From the NCBI GenBank assembly GCA_054661495.1, contig BAAFSQ010000126.1:1-28177 (forward strand): a stretch of DNA of 28,177 bases. The letters are read 5' to 3'. Position numbers and translations under genes: made by a program. Positions 1-9,069 of the stretch are shown here, piece after piece. This stretch comes from Zygophlyctis sp. KS116 (Eukaryota; Chytridiomycota). Within the stretch, counting starts at the first letter, position 1. Every line of letters starts with the position of its first letter. The notes beneath the pieces were generated by a model. The model had not been told where the DNA came from. It saw nothing but the letters and a program-made list of their open reading frames with translations, and searched no databases.

Positions 1-84
1 TGAGTAATCATCAACCAGCACATCATTTCCACAACCTTGAGAGAGGGCTGATTGAAGTAAGGAGGCAGCTATCACAAAATTCAT
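1..84 (-). CDS. Secreted protein, 5' end only (runs off the window)
   Basis: The reverse strand has an ATG at 84 opening a short hydrophobic signal peptide (MNFVIAASLLQSALSQ) followed by GCGNDVLVDDYS, still open at base 1. The same block, ALSQGCGKNVLVDDFS, begins the secreted GPI-type protein at 23286, and the DNA is also nearly identical over about 50 bases. This is therefore the N-terminus of a paralogue of that gene, on the opposite strand and about 23 kb away. Only 28 codons are visible, so the rest of the domain, its introns and any GPI signal cannot be judged. Confidence 0.7.
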   Translation of the reverse strand, partial: MNFVIAASLLQSALSQGCGNDVLVDDYS

Positions 85-255
85 CTATTGTTTTTTGATT
101 GCGTAGGCGCCTGTCCCGCACGAATAAAGTGAAGTCATCATTACGAAAATTAGGCGAACGATCAATGGTCAAAAGAAATTTGAATATACTATAAAAAAAT
201 GTCTGGTTTATTGAGAAATGTTATCATTTTAACTGTAATTATGGAATTTTCCTGG

Positions 256-1753
256 TCACAGTAGTGTTTCTTGAATTTCGTTAATAATGCCTACTGGTTT
301 TTTAGAGAAATGAGTAAACCATAGTCCCTATTATTATCCCTAAAGAACTTACAGCAGATGGCGCTCCTATTAAAATTGCGGATACCATGCACATAAATAC
401 CAATTTAGCGTAATCTTCCTCTTCATTTCCACCCAGATTTTTCGAATGAACAATTTCCAGCGCTGCCCCACATAATGCCGCCTAAGATTTAAAAATAAAC
501 TGTTACCTGGACTGATGCTTTGCCTGTCCATATACCCGATACAAATGTACATTCTTCAACATCCAGATCACTAATGTAACATACCATAAATGTAAATAAA
601 AACTTGATAACTACCGAGCTCAAGACTAATCCAAGACATTCAAGAATCATATGGAGCGGAAGAATATTGAATGATACTGATGCTCCAATAACAGGAAACA
701 AGAACAATTTGAAAAAATCCCAAAGACTTTTGAGTCTTTTATCTGCTACTGAAATATCTACCTTTGTCCATGTATTAGCTGCTGTTGCCCAAGATATAAT
801 GATTGAGCAACATGCGATTCCAGTAGCAGAATAAGATTTACCCTTTGTCATCAATGATAACTAATCATACCCAACCCATAATCAGTGCAGATATTAGAAA
901 CATTGAAGAAAATGAAATGTTCTGATAAGATTTCACATATTTTAATAAAAATGCAATAAATCCAAAAACTGCTCCTAAAAGAATCCCAAAAAATATTTCC
1001 TCTAGAGCAACAATAGCCATTGAAGAATATGAAATCTGATCTAAAATTTCAAAATCTTTAAACGCATAATTTAGAGATATCCCAAATCCAATAGTAGCCA
1101 CCAAAACATCAATACTTGCAGAAGCAATCATCAATGGAGGTAATCTTGATCCATTCCATTCAGGATTTTCCTTTAGATTAAGGATCAAAGGAACAACAAC
1201 TCCAGGAGATATAGATGCAACTCCAAAAGACAGTAAATACGCCCATGGCTTAGGAATTTGAAACAGAGAGCGAGATAAGATTGCAAGCCAAGTAGTTTCG
1301 GAAAGAATGGGAATAGTCCCTAAAATCATTATTACATGTGCATTCTTTTTCAAAATATCTAAATCCAGGGATAATCCAGCCCTTGATATTACTGCTGCAA
1401 GTGACAGAGTCCACAACTTTGACGTCCATGAATGTGGAATATCCACTATAAGAAAAGGAAATGCATTCCGTAAAACTATCCCAGATACCAACATTCCCAG
1501 CATTGGCGGATAATTAATTCTAGATGCAAATTGTCCCCCAATCACTCCCATACCAATAGTTATCAATAACGATAGTAAAACAGATTGGTCCAAAGGGTTT
1601 ATCAAACGATTAAGTTGTCCGGTAATCACCAGGGTTATTAAAATCAATACCAATGTTATCGTAGAAATCCCAACAGCCTATTATTAAATTTATAATAATA
1701 TTTACTGAAAGAATTTTAAATCTTGGAGAGCATTTTGTCCTCTTTAATTCCAT
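256..1753 (-). CDS. SLC9B: Na+/H+ antiporter, SLC9B (NHA) type
   Basis: Polytopic cation/proton antiporter of the CPA superfamily, 463 aa after splicing. Exons: 1753-1706, 1677-871, 842-507, 481-353, 327-256. All four introns are phase 0 and 28, 28, 25 and 25 nt long. The ATG at 1753 gives MELKRTKCSPRFKILS before the first membrane segment. Family features visible: repeated hydrophobic helices, SINYPPMLGML-like text near residue 60 (RINYPPMLGMLVSGIVLRN), PGVVVPLILNL, and the C-terminal GIWTGKASVQAALCGAALE block, which is only continuous once the 25-nt intron at 482-506 is removed. At the usual Asp-Asp ion-binding site the sequence reads ASIDVLVATIGF, so the second Asp appears to be Val. Likely exports Na+ or Li+ at the plasma or vacuolar membrane; this is by family. 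SLC9B is typical of animals and early fungi rather than yeasts. Confidence 0.88.
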
Positions 1754-1910
1754 AGTAATCATCTCGCGTTGTAATCACTTTTCGCGAATGACGTCAGTTG
1801 CACTCTTGAATTTTATCTCGTCTAAAATCAGATATAAACTAGATCACAACTTTACAAACATTAATAAAACACATCATAAATCTTTAAAAACAAGGAAAAA
1901 AAAGTCTTAT

Positions 1911-2437
1911 TTAACGATCTTCACACCATTCATTTTCTTTTCTTATTTGTTCCTCTTCCTCTGGAGTAAAATCATTTTGAATGTTAAAAGTCTAAATTTA
2001 ACCAATATAGTAAAACACCTTTCTTATTTCTTCGACAGATTTTCCCTTGATCATATTTGCGACAGTTTTACAACCCAAATCTAATAATCCCTTCATATCC
2101 AAATAATTTGCAGCTAAAATCATTTCAAATAAAGTTCCTTGATCAACATTTGTAAATTCACGATCCCAATCATCAATATCATCAGACGATTTAACTTTCA
2201 AGTCTTCTTCAGTAGGAAGCGGAGGGTCATCCTTATGATGAGTAGCATATTCAATGACTAGCGTTACTTTTATATTTTACCTTTTGCTAAAATTTGCCCA
2301 GAAACATTTGGAAGTGGAATTGGAGCTTCGCCCTCCTCTCCAAAATCCTCGAGCATATTCTTTAAAAGTACAGACATGTTGGCCACTTCTTTTGGAACAG
2401 TGAATTCTTGTCCATCTGCAGAAGTTAATTTTACCAT
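1911..2437 (-). CDS. SKP1: Skp1, SCF ubiquitin ligase adaptor
   Basis: 158-aa Skp1 homologue. Exons: 2437-2281, 2257-2019, 1991-1911, with introns of 23 nt (2258-2280, phase 1) and 27 nt (1992-2018, phase 0). The N-terminus [12 protein letters not shown] is the BTB/POZ-like cullin-binding part. The C-terminus, [30 protein letters not shown] joined to [20 protein letters not shown], is the F-box-binding end and only appears after splicing. It links F-box proteins to cullin-1; the F-box/LRR protein at 4580-6188 is a possible partner. The 23-nt intron is the shortest in this window. The gene lies 157 bp upstream of the antiporter on the same strand and is divergent from the SH3 gene. Confidence 0.95.
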
Positions 2438-2639
2438 TTGAACGGTAACCCTTCAGTAAACCCTATAAAATTTAACCTAATTTATTGTCCCATTATCATC
2501 CTTGTGCCTTGTTGCACACTCTTTTTGTAATAAATACGTTTTTAAAATTTTCATCTTTTATCTTTTTTTAAAACCTTGTGTCTGATGAGCGACTTTTTAG
2601 AAAATTCTCAATTGAAAATTTTCAAAAATTGTGGCACCT

Positions 2640-3782
2640 ATGCAAAGACTAATCTTATTAATATCCATTCATCTACTATATATACATGCACAGTCTTCTA
2701 GTTCTTCAAATTGCATTACTCTAACAAATACGATCTGTGGGGTCGATGCAAAAATTAAAGCAGTTAAAACAACATTTCCAAATTCTAGTGTTTTTGATTC
2801 TACAATATTTAGACTTGTGAATGGATCGGACTCGAGAAAATTATTATCTAATTACACTGGTTGTACTAGTACAAATGCAAGATATTCTAAATCTTTTTGG
2901 TGTGGGTTTTTATCTTTTGATCAGTCACAAAAATGTGATTCAAAAGATAATTTTAGATTATGTACTTCTACTTGTCTCTCAATGATAAAATCAATGAATG
3001 CATCATTTAATAATGAAGAAAAATGTTTGCAATCAATGATTTATACTAAAAAGAGAACACTAGTCATGAATATCTGGAAGGATTATTGCTATTCTTCAAC
3101 TTTTAAGAAAAATTGTTTAGAATCAATACCAATTGAAGTTGATAATTGTGGTTTTGAATCAGTAACTGATGCAAAGAAATTTTGTAAAGATTCAAACGAT
3201 AATTGTTGTTCAAAATTATCATCAAGGGAAGAAGAACTTGCTCAAGAAATAACTCAAGTTTGTGAATTCAATGATATAAATTGTTGGGATGGATTAAAGA
3301 CTGGAATTGTAGTAGGATTATCTTTAGTTGTCTTGGTTCTTTTATCAATTATAATTGGAAAATCTAAAAGAAAACCAAAGACTTGTTCAACAAGCAAATT
3401 AATTATATCTGATCCAGTAAGATCTGATGATCATGACTATACTACATATATCAAAGAATATACTGAACCTTTGAATCATGCTTGGTATGATTCAGATTCT
3501 TCAAATCAAGAATTATCTACAGACTCTTCAATATCTACAGACTCTTCATTTTCACTAATTGAAAGAGACAAAAAATCCATTTCTGATCTTTTTGATAGGG
3601 GATACAAGATTTATTCTGCAAGAGAAGATTATTTCCCAGAAAGTCAAAGTAAATTGACGCTGCATAAAGGTGATCAAGTCGTAATAAAGGAAACACTATC
3701 AAATGAACTTGGAGTTGGCGTAAATTTAAATTCAACAGAAGAAGGAATAGTATCAATCTCAATGTTGGAAGGTTTAGATTAG
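2640..3782 (+). CDS. Single-pass membrane protein with cytosolic SH3 domain
   Basis: 380 aa, one exon. An in-frame GTG lies 9 bases upstream, but the ATG at 2640 starts a good signal peptide (MQRLILLISIHLLYIHAQ), so I chose it. Residues about 20-220 form a Cys-rich, Ser/Asn-rich ectodomain with many N-glycosylation sequons. A transmembrane helix follows (GIVVGLSLVVLVLLSIIIG, about 222-240) with a basic stop-transfer KSKRKPK. The tail holds Ser/Asp repeats (ELSTDSSISTDSSFS) and ends in an SH3 fold (YSAREDYFPESQSKLTLHKGD...GIVSISMLEGLD). The SH3 Trp that normally begins the peptide groove is absent (NELGVGVN), so ligand binding may be altered. The architecture resembles fungal Fus1-type proteins; specific function unknown. 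Confidence 0.75.
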   Translation: MQRLILLISIHLLYIHAQSSSSSNCITLTNTICGVDAKIKAVKTTFPNSSVFDSTIFRLVNGSDSRKLLSNYTGCTSTNARYSKSFWCGFLSFDQSQKCDSKDNFRLCTSTCLSMIKSMNASFNNEEKCLQSMIYTKKRTLVMNIWKDYCYSSTFKKNCLESIPIEVDNCGFESVTDAKKFCKDSNDNCCSKLSSREEELAQEITQVCEFNDINCWDGLKTGIVVGLSLVVLVLLSIIIGKSKRKPKTCSTSKLIISDPVRSDDHDYTTYIKEYTEPLNHAWYDSDSSNQELSTDSSISTDSSFSLIERDKKSISDLFDRGYKIYSAREDYFPESQSKLTLHKGDQVVIKETLSNELGVGVNLNSTEEGIVSISMLEGLD

Positions 3783-3884
3783 TTGGTTGTGATTACGTTT
3801 CTTTTTGTTTCATAGATCTGTTTCACAGAGTTTCAGAAAGAATTGCGGCATCTATTTTCAGTTTAGCAAAAATAAAAAAATCTA

Positions 3885-4583
3885 ATGAAGGTTCAAGTTG
3901 AATTCGCAGTTAAATCGACCGATCCAAATCAAACTGAATCCCTTATTAAAAAGGCTCTAAATCCATGGCCAGTCTCATTCAATTTCGGCAATGATCGTTT
4001 GACTGTTCAAACTCAAGATCAAAGTCCATCATTTTTACTCAATGCTTTAAGAGCAACTGGACTAATAGCATTGATCAGAGGACTATCTTCCGCTGCAACT
4101 AGATCTTCAACTGCTTACACTGCTCCAGCATCAGCAGTTTGCATTTTTGAAGCGTATAGTGGTGCAGCTGGCTGGGCTCAGAACGCAAACAAGGGAGTCG
4201 CTAGATTAGCACAATTAGATCATGATCAAGTTTTTATAGATGTCAATGCTTCAGATTTACTCGTATCAAAAGAATATTCAATAGAAATTAGAGAATGTGG
4301 AGATATCTCTGATGGTGCAGCAAGTACAGGGGACGTTTATCAAAAGATTTCAAATGTATTCTCTGATGATCAAGGAAAAATAGAATATGTAACAGAAATT
4401 CAAGGAGCTAAAATTTCTGATTTGATTGGAAGATCTCTGGTTCTATATCCCTCTCAAAATTTCAATGATAAAAATCATCATATTGCTGGTATTATAGCTA
4501 GATCTGCTGGAGTATTTGAAAATCAAAAGACTATTTGTGCTTGTTCTGGTAAAACATTGTGGGAGGAAGCTTGTAAACTTTAA
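3885..4583 (+). CDS. CCS1: Copper chaperone for superoxide dismutase
   Basis: 232 aa, one exon. Order: HMA-like N-terminal domain (about 1-70), SOD-like central domain (about 80-205), short C-terminal domain with the copper-transfer CxC motif. The end HHIAGIIARSAGVFENQKTICACSGKTLWEEA is diagnostic, and CAC is the CxC. RGLSSAAT and STGDVYQK also match the family. Oddity: domain I normally carries MxCxxC for copper capture, but here the loop reads FAVKSTDPNQTES with no Cys at all. Domain III alone can in some cases mature SOD1 when copper is sufficient, so the protein may still be active; this is inference. Its stop codon overlaps that of the convergent F-box gene. Confidence 0.93.
   Translation: MKVQVEFAVKSTDPNQTESLIKKALNPWPVSFNFGNDRLTVQTQDQSPSFLLNALRATGLIALIRGLSSAATRSSTAYTAPASAVCIFEAYSGAAGWAQNANKGVARLAQLDHDQVFIDVNASDLLVSKEYSIEIRECGDISDGAASTGDVYQKISNVFSDDQGKIEYVTEIQGAKISDLIGRSLVLYPSQNFNDKNHHIAGIIARSAGVFENQKTICACSGKTLWEEACKL
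4580..4583. other. Shared palindromic TTAA: overlapping convergent stop codons
   Basis: TTAA holds the TAA of CCS1 on the + strand (4581-4583) and the TAA of the F-box/LRR gene on the - strand (4582-4580). Each mRNA must therefore carry its 3' UTR and poly(A) signal inside the other gene's coding sequence. Confidence 0.85.
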
Positions 4584-6188
4584 CCATTCTGAATAACATG
4601 TGCTAGCATTTTAGAGTTCTTCTTAATAGATTCAGTTTGAAGCTTATTCAAATATCCCATGGGTGAAAATGCTCTTGACCCTCCTATACATCTTCCCAGG
4701 ATTACTAGAGAATCCATATTTTCTACAAATTCCTTTAATTCTTCAAACGTAATTTTGGCTGGTAAATTGGTCACAGCTTCCAGATTAGGACAATATTCCC
4801 TTACACTATGAATGACTCCAGTTGATATATTATGATTGTTAAAAGGAAGTGAAATTCTTGTCAATGTTTTGCCATGATTCTGAATTATTTTTAAAATGCT
4901 AAAATCCGTAATATTTGATGCAGTTCCTAGTGCGATTCTTTTTAAATTGCCTTGATTACTTATACTTGAAAGCCCTGAATCCGTAATGTTTCTTCCATCT
5001 ACAACATCCAACTCTTCCAACTCTAAACAAACACTTGACAAGACTAGAAGAGGATCATCTGTAGTAATAGGAATTATTAAAGACTTTAAACGTGTCATAC
5101 TTGAAAGTAATTGACAAATTTCATCATCCGTAGCACTAGAAAGAACAGAAGCCACATTTTTCGAAGGAACAATTAATAATCTTTCTAAATTTGGAAAATA
5201 GTCCTTTTTAGGCAATAGATTTGATAAAAATCCCAATCCATCCAATTTTAATTCTTTCAGTTGAATATTTCTTCCGTCTTTTAGCAAAGCCTGATACAAT
5301 TCTTGAGAATCTGTAGAACTAAAAGACATTTCACATATTTCTAGTGCTGAAATTTTCTTATTCCCTTTTAAAAGTGAAAATAATGCAGACGGTTTCTTTG
5401 AACAACCTAATTTTAATTGGTTTAAATTATGTAGATTTTCTGAAGCCGTTTGAATTACATTTTCCATATCATAAAGCACCCAATCCAATTCTAGAACTCT
5501 TAAATCCTTGAATTTTGTTAATAATAGACTTATAGTATGAAAAACATTTGTTAATTCTTGGAATTTTTCAGTCTCATTGACCAATTGAAATCCAAAACCT
5601 AAAACATTAAAAAAAACACAAACCTTGTAAATTCTTTTCTAAAAGACAACCTAAGCCTCTACTACTGACTAGAACTTCTTGACGACGCCTACAAGAATGA
5701 TCAACCTTTATAAAGAAACTTTTGAGACTAGAGTTTTAGTGTATATTAATCTACTTTTTTTCACTTAATACTTGTAACCCTTGATCAGTAATTTTACCGT
5801 ATTCCTTCCAAGTACTGTATAGTCTAACATGCTGTAAATGATTACAATATTTTGAAATGATCCATAAATCATCATCATTAATGACTGGAGTAGCACAGTT
5901 AAATCGCGTTAAATTTTTACAATTTGAGATAAATTTACAAAATCCATTCAGAGGTTCATTTTCAAGTTTTAGACAAGTTTTTATAGACAATTCTTGAATA
6001 TTTTTCAAAAAAGTTTTTTTTAAAGAATTGATTTTCACCCAATTTTCTGAATAAAATCCACATTTTTTCCATAGAATTTTACTACATACTCTATAAAATT
6101 TCTTTGAGACTAGACTATAGTCTTTTAATTGTTTTACCAGACAATAAACAAGAATTTCCTGTAAAAGTTCAACAGGCAAATTTTCCAT
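4580..6188 (-). CDS. F-box / leucine-rich repeat protein (AMN1/GrrA-like)
   Basis: 518 aa. Exons: 6188-5755, 5727-5624, 5598-4580; introns of 27 nt (5728-5754, phase 2) and 25 nt (5599-5623, phase 1). Without splicing this looks like two unrelated frames. The N-terminus MENLPVELLQEILVYC...YSLVSKKFYRVCSKILWKK is an F-box (about 1-45). The rest is cysteine-containing-type LRRs, for example ITDQGLQVLS, NITDSGLSSISNQGNLKRIALG and NITDFSILKIIQNHGKTLTRISL. Expected to bind Skp1 and select substrates for an SCF ubiquitin ligase. Skp1 itself is encoded at 1911-2437. The substrate is unknown. Confidence 0.85.
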
Positions 6189-6240
6189 TTTTAATCACCG
6201 CCAAAAACTTAAAATCTATAATCTTTATTAGAATATTCCT

Positions 6241-6822
6241 CTATAATTCAATACTAGCCTTGATTTTAATTTTCTTGTTTGATCTATCAGATGGTTTAAA
6301 TCTTGTATTAGTTCCATGAATTGTAAAGAGTGAATCCTTCCAACAAAAAGTGAAATTTGTGTTTAATTTTGAAACCTTGCGTAATTTATCAGTACGAGAT
6401 ATGATATAAAACATATTACACGATTCACGAATTAAAATTCCTGAAATTCCAACTAGGTTTGGGTTTTTAGACTCTACGACAGTGAGCAAAGATCCAACTA
6501 GTTCTGCCTTTAAGATTTTATTTAAAGGATTTTTTTCATCTTTTAGAAAATCATTCATGTATTCCTTCCATAATTCATGCATTTCTAGATAAATATTAAA
6601 TTTTTGCATTTCTTTAGGAATTGAAAAGAGTCCGAGATTCTTTAATTTTTTAGAATTTAATTTAATAAATCTGTTTTTTACAAGAGATTTTGAGGTTTTT
6701 GTTGCATCTAGAGAAATAAATTTATCATTGACTTTTTCATCAAAACAAGATGAAAAAGATGATATAAAGGTTTTGGGGAAATTGAGATCAGGAGGTTGGT
6801 TTGTAAGAGATTTATACTCCAT
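6241..6822 (-). CDS. POP4: RNase P/MRP protein subunit Pop4 (Rpp29)
   Basis: 193 aa, one exon. An in-frame GTG at 6843 exists, but the ATG at 6822 is preferred. The C-terminal Sm-like barrel of Rpp29 is clear: ELVGSLLTVVESKNPNLVGISGILIRES..FYIISRTDKLRKVSKLNTNFTF. The central segment FNIYLEMHELWKEYMNDFL precedes it as in the family. The end is basic (SNKKIKIK). The protein binds the RNA and other subunits of RNase P and RNase MRP, which process tRNA and rRNA precursors in the nucleus. It ends 52 bp from the start of the F-box gene on the same strand and is divergent from the secreted LRR gene. Confidence 0.85.
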   Translation of the reverse strand: MEYKSLTNQPPDLNFPKTFISSFSSCFDEKVNDKFISLDATKTSKSLVKNRFIKLNSKKLKNLGLFSIPKEMQKFNIYLEMHELWKEYMNDFLKDEKNPLNKILKAELVGSLLTVVESKNPNLVGISGILIRESCNMFYIISRTDKLRKVSKLNTNFTFCWKDSLFTIHGTNTRFKPSDRSNKKIKIKASIEL

Positions 6823-7005
6823 TCTTTCTTTTTGACCTTGCACTCATCAGACCCCTCACCATCAAGACTGTCAAGACTACTCGAGATACCCTAATTATAA
6901 AAGTTTAGTCATTTCGTTCAAGTGTCCGACTCGGAAATCGGGAAATCGGAAATTATTAATATTTCCCTTCAACGCCTGGGACAGCAACAAGTAAAAATTC
7001 ATCAA

Positions 7006-8986
7006 ATGATTTATAATATTTTTATAATTGCTTTGATGGGATCAGTAAAGTCACAGATTCCATCATGTATTAATAGTACATCTACTGGGCCTTGTGAACA
7101 AGATAATTTTAGGACAATCATTGCAACTAGATCAGATTCTGATAATCATATTTGTCGAACTGTTTATTCTAGCGTAACATGCGGTCACTGCTCTACTACT
7201 GCTACGTTTATGGGATCATGCTCTAATTCTCTAATTACAACGATTTATCAGACTAAATCGGCATTTAATGGGGGATCGCCTTGTTCTTCTCCAACTTTTG
7301 TAGTAGGAAAATGTGCGGATTGTGCTTATTCACCAGTGGCAGGGTCTTGTGATGGAAAATCTAGGATTGTAAACTATAAAACAACAAATCCTGTTAATGG
7401 TGGGGCGTATTGTACTCCATATTCGACTACAGAAACTTGTCATAACTGCGAAACAGTAACTTCAACTGGGACTTGTGATGGGACAAAAAGGCAAGTGTCT
7501 TTTAAAACTACTGGGTCTACTTTAAATGGTGGGACATGTTTAGAACCAACTCCGACAAGTCAATCTTGTGCAGATGGTACAGTAACATCAACCGTTGGTG
7601 CTTGTATTGATAATATACACTTGACTGCCTACTTTTATGCACCTCCTGTAAATGGTGGAAAAAATTGTACTCTGCCGATTCCTTACGATGTGACTCAGTC
7701 TTGTCGAAATTGTAGAACGGTTTCAACTAAATTCGATAGTTGCTCTGATAATTTAGCAAAGGTTACATATATTACTACTCCAGCAGTTGGTGGTCAAGAT
7801 TGTACTGCAACAGGCCCTGCTTCTTTGCCTTGTCATAATTGTCACACAACAGCGACAGTTGTAGGGGCATGTGTATCGTCATACCGTCAAGTTCAATATT
7901 TTACCGATAATGCAGTAAATGGAGCTCCTTGCTCCGGGCCAACTATGACTAGTCAACCATGCGCTGATTGTCAAATTACAGCAATAAGTGGGGCTTGCGA
8001 TGCTAATAAGCATCGTACTGTGACATTCGAAACAATTCCTCCAATCAATGGTGGTAAGGCGTGTTCAAACCCAACTCCATCAGCCATAGTTGAGGATTGT
8101 AAAGTGTGTCCTAGCAATGCTCATGATTGCTGTTTCGTGGTAGAAATGTGGAAAAACTTTGGTAAAAATACAGGAGTAAGTGAGGAAGATCCTAGCGATT
8201 GTTGTTATGGTGATATACCGGGTATAAAGTGTTTCAAGGAAAAAGTTATTACACTGTATGCAATTCTATATTATTTAAAAATTAGAAATTGGGAGTCAAG
8301 AAATCTAACCGGACCAATCCCCGATCAGATGTCTAAATTGACATCGTTGCGCACATTGTATTTTTATAAGCTTTTTAATATTTAGAAAATTGGGTCATAA
8401 TTTTTTAAATGGAACAGTTCCTTCAACGCTCAGTAACCTTGTAAATTTAGAAAACTTGTATTTTTTATTCATCTTAAATTAGGCAACTTAGTAATAATAA
8501 TTTTTCGGGATCTATAGATAGTAAAATTCTATCCCTACCTCTGCTATCATCACTGTAAGATATTAAGAGGCATTTAATTTAAGGAAACTCAATAAAAATC
8601 ATTACTTGACTGGAGAAATTATGGCTGGAGATAATGTCGATGCGTAAGCAATAGTTAATTAATGAATGTATAGAGATATTAGTGACACGAGCGCTAAATT
8701 CATGCCCAGTAATGATGATAATCACCCAATACAGTATCTCTGCCAAGCCGTTAAAAACAACGGATCTAATATCCTTAAAACAAATCAAAACAAAAAAAAG
8801 TTACTGTATGAAAACGGCATAAGATATCATCAGGATAAAAAGCCCAATGAAGGCGTCCATAGAGATGTTTTGTATTCAGATGAGCGCAAAGAAATAAAAG
8901 CGGCACAACATCAAGTGCCACAAAATCGAGTGAAAGAAAATGATGATATTTTAATTGAATTAGATAGACAACGTCGTTATATGTGA
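7006..8986 (+). CDS. Secreted Cys-repeat protein with plant-type LRR domain
   Basis: 612 aa as spliced. Exons: 7006-8255, 8286-8357, 8386-8457, 8483-8554, 8584-8643, 8674-8986. The ATG at 7006 gives a signal peptide (MIYNIFIIALMGSVKSQ). Next come eight repeats of about 43-46 aa, each with the pattern GxC...(V)NGG..C.......C..C. An LRR N-cap follows (DCCFVVEMWKNFG...DCCYGDIPGIKC), then LRRs of LxxLxLxxNxLxGxIP type (RNLTGPIPDQMSKLTSLRTL, LGHNFLNGTVPSTLSNLVNL). All five introns (30, 28, 25, 29, 30 nt) are phase 2. The last exon encodes a hydrophilic K/N/Q-rich tail. If the last intron is not removed, a TAA at 8645 ends the protein at about 508 aa. Repeats resemble degenerate TSP1-like modules. 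Probably extracellular adhesion or recognition; function unproven. Confidence 0.75.
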
Positions 8987-9069
8987 TTTTAAGAATCATG
9001 AGATGACACATTAGCATCTTTTGGGGCTATCTATTAAATAAAACAATTTTAAACAAGCTTTATTATCTT

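Noticed and set aside
8666-8986. Separate short gene after the LRR repeats
   Set aside because: Joined in frame to the LRR gene by a 30-nt phase-2 intron like the other four; no promoter-sized space before it.
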